This document shows, in pieces, positions 57,965 through 64,000 of a stretch of DNA of 64,000 nucleotides. The stretch comes from Norana najaformis (lineage: Eukaryota > Annelida > Clitellata > Crassiclitellata > Hormogastridae), in NCBI GenBank assembly GCA_964023275.1, contig OZ029929.1, positions 310,001 to 374,000 of the forward strand. The letters are read 5' to 3'. Both the position numbers and the translations under genes were made by a program. Below the pieces are notes generated by a model. The model worked only from the letters and a program-made list of their open reading frames with translations, was not told the DNA's origin and ran no database searches. How positions within the stretch are numbered: position 1 is the first letter of the stretch; each line of letters starts with the position of its first letter.

Positions 57965-58275
57965 AGGATCCACTGACTTTCACTCATCATGATCCATGGG
58001 CCAAGAGCCCGTAGGTGTCCACTGCATGCATGTCACTTGTCTCCACAGTTCCCGATCTTGTGCTGTTCTTATCAAGGCGTGAAAGTCTTGCTTATACCAA
58101 TCCCTTATATCATCTGTCCACTCCCTATTAGGTCTTCCTCGTTTCCCACTTCCGTCCATATTCCCATCATCACGCTTTTTATTTTTCTACTGTCATCCAT
58201 CCTGCATATATGTCCAAACAAGCGTAATTTCCTTCTCATTATTACTTGTATTAGACTTTCACTATTAGCTGTTTA
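57965..58275 (-). mobile_element. RTE-like LINE C-terminus
   Basis: The minus-strand frame reads ICRMDDSRKIKSVMMG, GKRGRPNREWTDDIRDWYKQ and ALIRTAQDRELWRQV. This is the GHI-R-D...G-x-R-G-R-P...W-D-D-I-x-x-W...A-x-DR-x-x-WR signature of RTE-type C-termini. It is convergent with the RT fragment at 56.8 kb, so probably a different insertion. Confidence 0.85.
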
Positions 58276-58674
58276 TGTTTGGGTCAAACCCACCGTCTTC
58301 TCGAAGTAGCTTCATCATCAAAAATAATAAATCAGAAAAATAATAAATTCTTACCAGTTTCGCTGTGCAAAACGAATTTCCTGATATTCAAATTCCTCCA
58401 TAACTCTCTACAAAATGGCGAGCGATGAAACTCATTGCTAAAAGTTAACAAAGTATATTTCTAGAAAACAAGTCTATTCAATGTTAGAGATTTCATCTGC
58501 ATTTGTTGAGTTCGGATTATATTATTAATTATTATTATTATTAGTAGTAGTAGTAGTATTAGTATTATTATATTAATATATCAGATTTGCATTTAGAGTT
58601 TCAAAATGGAGAAGCTTTCAAAGGATACACGTATATGACGGATATGACTAGAGATATTGTTACACCTCGAAGGT

Positions 58675-59042
58675 GGCTTATTTCAGAGATCTGAATCTCG
58701 GGCTATGTAATGTAATGTAACAAACACTTATATAGCGCTCTTCAAACACCTCTCAAAACGCTGACTATCCTACGGATCTAAACAAGTGCGTTTTCAAGTT
58801 AACAGAGAATGAACGTTGAGTTAAACTAAGTGGAAAAGTACGAATGTTTAAAGGGAGACTTTCTTTTAAAATATTCCGGAAACCTTGTTGACGAGTCGCG
58901 CTACTGACCCCGGCTAGTACGGTCCATGCACGAGGATCTTACATGGCGAGGCGCCCATTCATCTGGGCGGCGGTGTGAAGGATCTCCCCAGAGCAGGGTC
59001 GCGGCCATACGGTCGCTATAGAAGACCGTTTACACATTTACA
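58675..59042 (+). mobile_element. SINE (GGTCGCTATA tail family) split by a nested LINE end
   Basis: SINE body ATTTCAGAGATCTGAATCTCGGGCTA ends at about 58706 and resumes as GGCTAGTACGGTCCATGC at about 58911, through to GGCCATACGGTCGCTATAG. The uninterrupted copy at 40.5 kb shows the junction. Confidence 0.85.
58707..58910 (-). mobile_element. LINE 3' end nested in a SINE
   Basis: Antisense tail with a TGTAA simple end (TGTAATGTAATGTAAC), AAACACTTATATAGCGCTC, then the LINE C-terminal region. Flanked by a 5-bp duplication GGCTA. Confidence 0.8.
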
Positions 59043-59409
59043 TAAAATTCGATGTTTGACAGTAAAACAGAAGGGTATGAAAGCCACTTACTCGAAAGGG
59101 CATTCTTATCGTATCGTGGTCCAATGTTTCCATTAGAATGTGGGCTGTAAGGGGTTTATTCAGCAGGATGTGCAGCTCAATGATTATGGTCACATATCTG
59201 TTCAGAATTTTAATACTTTGTACGGCTTCTGGCACGGAAGGCACTGTAAATTAGCGTGGAGAATTTTCTTTCTTTGCAAATATTCTACAACGCTCAACTT
59301 ATCTTTGCAGATTTCACTTATCTCGTAGATATCCATTTTCCCAGTATATACTGAAACGACACTAAGTACTAACAACGCCAACAAGAGTCAGTAGAGAACT
59401 GGACACAAG

Positions 59410-59480
59410 TCGTGGGGCCAAGACAGCGTGGATGCAAGGTAGGGATGAGGCCGCAAGGTAGGCACGATGCAAGGTAGGCC
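59410..59480. repeat. GATGCAAGGTAGG short tandem repeat
   Basis: Three imperfect copies within 70 bp. Confidence 0.65.
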
Positions 59481-59709
59481 TCCCATGAAGCTGCAGCGGT
59501 CAGTACAGCGACCGCTAGTCTTTGCTGGACTGAAGTGCAGTGCATCCTACAGCATGAACTCGTACGCTTGCTGAGCTGACACGGCCTTGTGTGCAGCCCG
59601 GGCTGAGCCACGCCCACATGCTAATGGCAACATTGGACCACGATACTATAAGAATGCCCTCGAAAGACCTACAAATATTTCATCTCATTATCTGCAATAA
59701 TATTACAGA

Positions 59710-59895
59710 TGTAGGTCAGGATGGTGAGTTAAGGGTTCACTGTCCTGATCAGACTGTCATATAAAAATAGGTCAGGTCGCTTAGGTCATGCTTCACAGTC
59801 TTCATCTACAGCCAGTGTAGGTCAGGTCACCAAGCAGCCCTAGGCTCAATGCCTCGATGTTTCGTTTAGAAGTACATGTAGGTCAAGTCACAAGA
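59710..59895 (+). promoter_or_regulatory. Cluster of AGGTCA half-sites
   Basis: Five AGGTCA hexamers within about 180 bp (near 59714, 59770, 59783, 59819 and 59880), all on the plus strand, several preceded by GT. AGGTCA is the nuclear-receptor half-site. No gene start is recognised beside it, and the sequence may be part of the repeat element containing the 60-kb ORF. Confidence 0.3.
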
Positions 59896-59902
59896 TCAGG
59901 CT

Positions 59903-60018
59903 TCTTCACTTCAATCCTCTTCCAACTGAAAAGAAGAAAAATATATTGATTTGTTCAAGATCAGGCTTTTTCACTTCAATCCTCTTCCAACTGAAAAGAA
60001 GAAAATTATATTGATTAC
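59903..60018 (+). repeat. About 60-bp direct duplication upstream of the 60-kb ORF
   Basis: AAGATCAGGCTT...TTCACTTCAATCCTC with TTCCAACTGAAAAGAAG and TATTGATT occurs twice back to back. Confidence 0.9.
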
Positions 60019-60045
60019 ACTGGTCAACAAATAAGAAAAAAATTT

Positions 60046-60630
60046 TTGGCCAAGGATATTTTAGCAAATCTTTGGTATTTTGGGGTTGCTGAATTCAAAA
60101 ATGACAGTGGTTTTCTCAATTTGGCTCTAGTTCATGGCGATTGCTTCAAATACATTTGTAGATCGTTTCCTGGACTAAGTATGGAAAAAGTAAAAGCTGG
60201 AATCTTTGATGGCCCTCAGATTCGTAAACTTATCATGGATTCTGATTTCACCAAATGTATGAATGGTACTGAAGCTTCTGCGTGGTGCAGTTTTGTCTTA
60301 GTTGTGCAGAACTTCTTAGGTAACAAGAAAGCAGACAATTGCGAAGAACTGGTGCAAAACATGCTGACAAACATCCAAAATTTAGGTACTAATATGAGCA
60401 TAAAGGTACACTTTCTCCATAACCACTTAAATAGATTTCCATATAATCTTGGAGATTTTAGTGAGGAACAAGGTGAAAGGTTTCACCAAGACATCAAGGT
60501 CATGGAGGAAAGATATCAAGGTAGATGGGACAGACATATGATGGCAGACTATTGCTGGAGCCTCCAACGTGATTGTCCTGAAAACCGACATAAAAGGAAA
60601 TCGTACAAACAATGTTTTACTGCGCATTAA
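60046..60630 (+). CDS. Conserved repeat-associated protein fragment, function unknown
   Basis: A 195-codon frame without a proper ATG at its 5' end; it stays open upstream to at least 60001, so it is a fragment or 3' exon. Internal ATGs begin at 60181. The product contains GPQIRKLIMD, NFLGNKKADN, KVHFLHNHL, EEQGERFHQDI and MMADYCWSLQRD. From memory this pattern occurs in many near-identical hypothetical proteins of arthropods and other invertebrates, often multi-copy, which suggests a mobile-element origin. The biochemical role is not known to me. It ends at TAA with no frameshift in 195 codons, so the copy is young or under constraint. Confidence 0.6.
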   Translation: MAKDILANLWYFGVAEFKNDSGFLNLALVHGDCFKYICRSFPGLSMEKVKAGIFDGPQIRKLIMDSDFTKCMNGTEASAWCSFVLVVQNFLGNKKADNCEELVQNMLTNIQNLGTNMSIKVHFLHNHLNRFPYNLGDFSEEQGERFHQDIKVMEERYQGRWDRHMMADYCWSLQRDCPENRHKRKSYKQCFTAH

Positions 60631-61085
60631 TTGTGATTATCTCAACCACCTTACCATGTTTAAATGTTATTAGACGGAAGACAATGCCATTACATATTTT
60701 ATTTGTGCACTTTGGTACAAAATTTGAAATTTTTTCAATGCGATTTGCTAGTGTGCTCCACCTAACCACTACATTATCATAATTATTAGAATAACTCAAA
60801 AACTAGAGCCAATCCATCAAAACCGACTCCATATTCGGAATCAGCACCCCAGATTTACCCTAAAATAGGTCTAATATATCTGGCAACGAAATCAGTGTTG
60901 ACCAGTGTTATTTGTACTAATAAATCATAATATCAGTTAAACATCAGATTTCCTTTTTTTCAAAACCTGTTTAAAAAAAAAAACAAGAGATAAAAATTCT
61001 CAGAAAAGGGAACTGCTACAGCACAATCTGAACTTAACCACCAGAAACATTTCCAGCTGATCATAACTTAAATCACTTCGTTTTA
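60631..61085. other. No gene recognised
   Basis: AT-rich flank of the repeat-associated ORF; a poly(A)-like run lies near 60973. Confidence 0.45.
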
Positions 61086-61089
61086 ATCT

Positions 61090-61150
61090 AAAGACTTCTA
61101 TAGTGCCATTATCACAATGCTCAAGGCATCAGTCGATGGTCACTGGTTTT
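61090..61150 (-). mobile_element. LINE tail scrap
   Basis: AAGACTTCTATAGTGCCATT, ATGCTCAAGGCATCAGTCG, as at 33.07 kb. Confidence 0.6.
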
Positions 61151-61189
61151 AGTTTTAGTTGATCTGTTAACCAGCTGTGCTTCAGCACC

Positions 61190-61500
61190 TCTGACAGTAC
61201 AGTAAAGTATCCCATGTGATCCCACAAATGAGACATAAAGGAGGCAATCATCTCCATTTCTTAGGCCCTTGAGCCGGCAATGGACGAATCCCAAGGTCAT
61301 GGACACGGGGCCAGTGCATCGCAGGACTTACCATTTACTTTCAATCTTATGCCGGTACCAAATTCTACTGCTTGGCGACAGAGGCACAGGGCCCGGGGTC
61401 GTTACATGGAGTCGAACCCACAACTGCAAGATCATTGACTCAACACGTTACCAAACGACCACCATGCCACACAACTTTGACAGGAGGTTCCAAAAAGGCG
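61190..61500 (-). mobile_element. tRNA-derived SINE related to the array unit
   Basis: Second copy of the 41.1-kb SINE: CAATGGACGAATCCCAAGG, GGGCCAGTGCATCGCAGG, CTGCTTGGCGACAGAGGC, B-box complement GTCGAACCC. Confidence 0.75.
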
Positions 61501-61569
61501 CTATATAGGTAACTAGAATTTTACAAATCCACAGTACATTACAGAAGTCATTACTTTAAATACAAATGT

Positions 61570-61715
61570 AAATGTGCACAGTTTTACACAGTAACTGTGT
61601 GGCTTCGACCCTGCTAATTTTTACAATGAATTAATCAAGTGAGATCCTTCACCACCGCAGCCCATTCGAATGAGCACCACGTCACTGACCAGTTAAGGTC
61701 CCCTTGGACTGCACT
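61570..61715 (-). mobile_element. SINE, GGTCGCTATA tail family
   Basis: AAATGTAAATGTGCACAG tail, CCCTGCTAATTTTTACAATG, CACCGCAGCCCATTCGAATG, GTTAAGGTCCCC. Confidence 0.7.
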
Positions 61716-61859
61716 AGAGAATACATTACAAGTGAAAGTCTTACAAAGTGATTGTCTAAAGCTTTCATGTGAGCATAGAGGACGACTCCAATGTCGTGAT
61801 GGCCTTCCTCCATCGCTATTGACAGCGCAGTGCTGCCATCCTGTGACAAGAAAACAAAG

Positions 61860-62205
61860 CTTTTATACTACTGTGCATGCGATAGCCTACTGGTCAGCAT
61901 GCCAGACTGTCAACCCAGAGATTGGGTTTCAATTCAACCCAGAGATTGGGGTTCAAATTCCTGCCAGGGAAGAAAGATAACCCTAGATTTCGGTTTCTCT
62001 AGCGCCGCATAGCAAACTCGGCTGTAAAATGAGCACATTGACTCTACGTGTACTGTCGGTCAGAAGATAAGGAAGTGAGGGAGAGGATTAGCCACCACCC
62101 TCATAAGGCCAAGGCTAAGAACATTAAGTCGCTAACAGTTCGTACCCAATGATGCCTGGGTTAAGTCAAAGGGCTGATTGGAGTGTAACCATTCAGGAGA
62201 AAAAC
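61860..62205 (+). mobile_element. tRNA-derived SINE, probably full length
   Basis: Head GATAGCCTACTGGTCAGCATG with B box GGGTTCAAATTCC, partly duplicated (CAACCCAGAGATTGGG twice). The body has CTCTAGCGCCGCATAGC, CCAAGGCTAAGAA and CAATGATGCCTGGG. The reversed body is related to 28850-28960. Confidence 0.7.
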
Positions 62206-62221
62206 TGTCAAAAGAATATTA

Positions 62222-62375
62222 ATGGCAATCATCATCATCATCATTATTCCTCAGGATTTAAAAAAATTGCCAGAAAAAAATGATAAATCAACTGGAACAA
62301 ATTTATTATATTTTTATGGTTATTATTATTATTACTACTACTACTATTATTTTATCATTATTATTTTTTACCTGA
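62222..62375. repeat. CAT and ATT/ACT trinucleotide microsatellites
   Basis: (ATC)n near 62228-62250 and (TTA/CTA)n at 62320-62370. The flanking motif CAGGAGAAAAACT occurs on both sides (62192 and 62496). Confidence 0.8.
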
Positions 62376-62837
62376 CAAATACAAATTGCTCAAAAACAAG
62401 AAATTAGTGTAGGTGCAAAAAATGTTGGCCCTATACATTGTTACTGCTGCTCTTATAGTTATTTTGTTACCTGAGGTTAACAGTTGTAATCCCTCAGGAG
62501 AAAAACTATCCATAGTCTATTAATGACATCTTCAATGGCTACTTCTCATTTGGTAAATTGGCGATCCGGGAAACCTAATGATCCAACAGACAGAATACAG
62601 AAACAGATGACAATAGACGACAGAGTCTCTCTCTCTCTCAACTCCCAAGGTCATCTAAGTCTCCATCGACTGTCATCTGTTTCTGTCTACTGGTGTCCGT
62701 CTTCAGTTTTCGGTCTTAGTCTTCGTCAAAAGTCTTCGGTTTCTGTCTTCTCTGTCTCTTGGATCATTAGCTTCCTCGGTCTTAGCCGGGTACTGACGGG
62801 GAGCGCGACGAGAACGCTGATCCAGTGCTCCCCATTT

Positions 62838-62981
62838 TTAATAGATAAATTTAGTAAAATATTCTATCTATCTACTCCTTCTGAGAGAGAGAGTGAGACA
62901 GCCGAAATAAACTAAGTGTCTCAAGGTCATCGACACCGTCGATGTGTCGTCAATAAATATCTCTCTTCTCTCTATGCATGT

Positions 62982-63067
<86 letters not shown>

Positions 63068-63245
63068 AATTTAGTAAAATATTCTATCTATCTCTTTCTG
63101 AGAGTGAGAGAGCCGAAATAAACTAAGTGTCTCAAGGTCATCGACGGCGTCGATGTGTCGTCTATAAATATCTCTACTCTCTGATGTGGCATGTCTATCT
63201 CTCTATGCATGCTTAAATATATATATATATATATATATTCATATA
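62838..63245. repeat. Direct repeats of about 150 bp around (TA)n
   Basis: AAATTTAGTAAAATATTCTATC...AAGTGTCTCAAGGTCATCGAC...GTCGATGTGTCGTC...AAATATCTCT appears at 62848-62990 and 63065-63225. About 37 TA dinucleotides separate the copies; each copy leads into a TA tract. Confidence 0.92.
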
Positions 63246-63580
63246 TAAATTTCTACTCTCTGTCTCATGTATATCTCGATATATATATATACATTTCCAC
63301 TCTCTGGCTTAACTTAAATTGTGGAGGTTAGTTTTCGCCTTTAAAGTGACTGTATATCTCTCTTGCACCCAACATGTTCTGTCTATCTGTATTTATCTTT
63401 CTCGGGCTCTCTCTATCGCCCCATATATTTATATATCTGTCTCTCTATATATATACTATAAATATCTCTCGATATCTCTCTCCCTAGTTATTTCTCTCTC
63501 TCTCTGTATATATATATCTGTATATATATATATCTGTATATATATATATATATCTGTATATATATATATATATATGAAGT
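63220..63580. repeat. TA / TC compound microsatellites
   Basis: (TA)n with CTCTCTG and ATCTG interruptions to 63575. Confidence 0.92.
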
Positions 63581-63769
63581 CCACGATCTGCAGAGTAATA
63601 AAAATATTACAAGTTAATACTATGTGCGCTAATAATTAGAATATATTAACAATATAATGGATTGCAACGACTTAAAGAGTAACCACTAGTGTCGAATGCT
63701 GTAAGTTTTCCCTCTTTCTATAAAGATCGGTAAACGGCTGTGTATGTGTATGTGTCTATGTATGTATGT

Positions 63770-64000
63770 ACGTATCTGGTTTATATAGCGCCTTTTCAGA
63801 ACCTTCGAATCACTATCACGTGATTATCTAACAGATCTTAAGAGAATCCCTGCGCTGTTGAACCAGTAGGCCTATGAATTTTAGCGATAGTTCTACAATT
63901 AGGAACTGGCATCAAGGAACTGACAGAACGAACAGAACCGGGCAACAAATTCCAAAACGTTGGGCCAGTCACGGAGAAAGCCCTGGAGCCCAACCGATAC
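63770..64000 (-). mobile_element. CR1-like LINE 3' end, running off the window
   Basis: The minus strand encodes a LINE C-terminus (LGSRAFSVTGPTFWNLLPGSV) and tail TTCTGAAAAGGCGCTATATAAACC followed by a TACA-type simple end. Its 5' side lies beyond 64000. Confidence 0.8.

Overview
This is metazoan nuclear DNA, most likely from a marine invertebrate. It has spliced-looking exons with GT/AG borders, a neuronal-type leucine-rich-repeat receptor, several non-LTR retrotransposon families, tRNA-headed SINEs, a short TTAGGG tract and an extreme load of microsatellites. No operon-like gene packing is visible. I cannot name the phylum.

Layout. 0-3 kb, minus strand: two exons of a probable bZIP transcription factor, an acidic N-terminal exon (about 2127-2649) and a basic-region exon (about 278-373). 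The 1.75-kb intron between them contains a CR1/L2-like LINE remnant with a YADD box. A 21-bp minisatellite and trinucleotide repeats lie in the same intron. 3-10.9 kb is intergenic and filled with LINE 3' ends and simple repeats. 11.0-13.6 kb holds the best gene, an 858-residue LRR/FN3 single-pass membrane receptor encoded in one exon. 14.5-15.7 kb holds a 380-codon Ser/Ala-rich ORF, possibly one exon of a disordered protein. 15.8-17.2 kb is pyrimidine, (TGTC)n and (GGA)n repeat.

17.9-55.1 kb is the unusual part. A tandem array of composite units of about 0.7 kb runs on the plus strand (about 17.9-28.2 kb) and again on the minus strand (about 48.8-55.1 kb). The arrays form the outer parts of a large imperfect inverted duplication. 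Its left arm is about 23079-35071, its right arm about 42577-53504, and a 7.5-kb non-duplicated centre separates them. Most units carry a CTCF-like sequence (CGCTAGRTGGCAG) and a CACGTG E-box. Because the arms are inverted, the CTCF-like sites in the two arrays point towards each other. The centre holds LINE 3' ends, SINEs, a 42-bp satellite, an AGGCCT satellite and two possible orphan exons.

55-64 kb is an AT-rich stretch followed by two RTE-like LINE fragments, a LINE nested in a SINE with a visible 5-bp target-site duplication, a conserved repeat-associated ORF of unknown function at 60 kb, more SINEs, TA-rich microsatellites and a final antisense LINE 3' end.

The genes do not form a pathway. 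The unifying theme is retroposition: several LINE and SINE families end in related sequence (GCGCTATATAAA or GCGCTGTAGAAATCTCGAG followed by a short simple tail). This fits SINEs borrowing LINE 3' ends, and one composite has been amplified into an array carrying possible architectural-protein sites.
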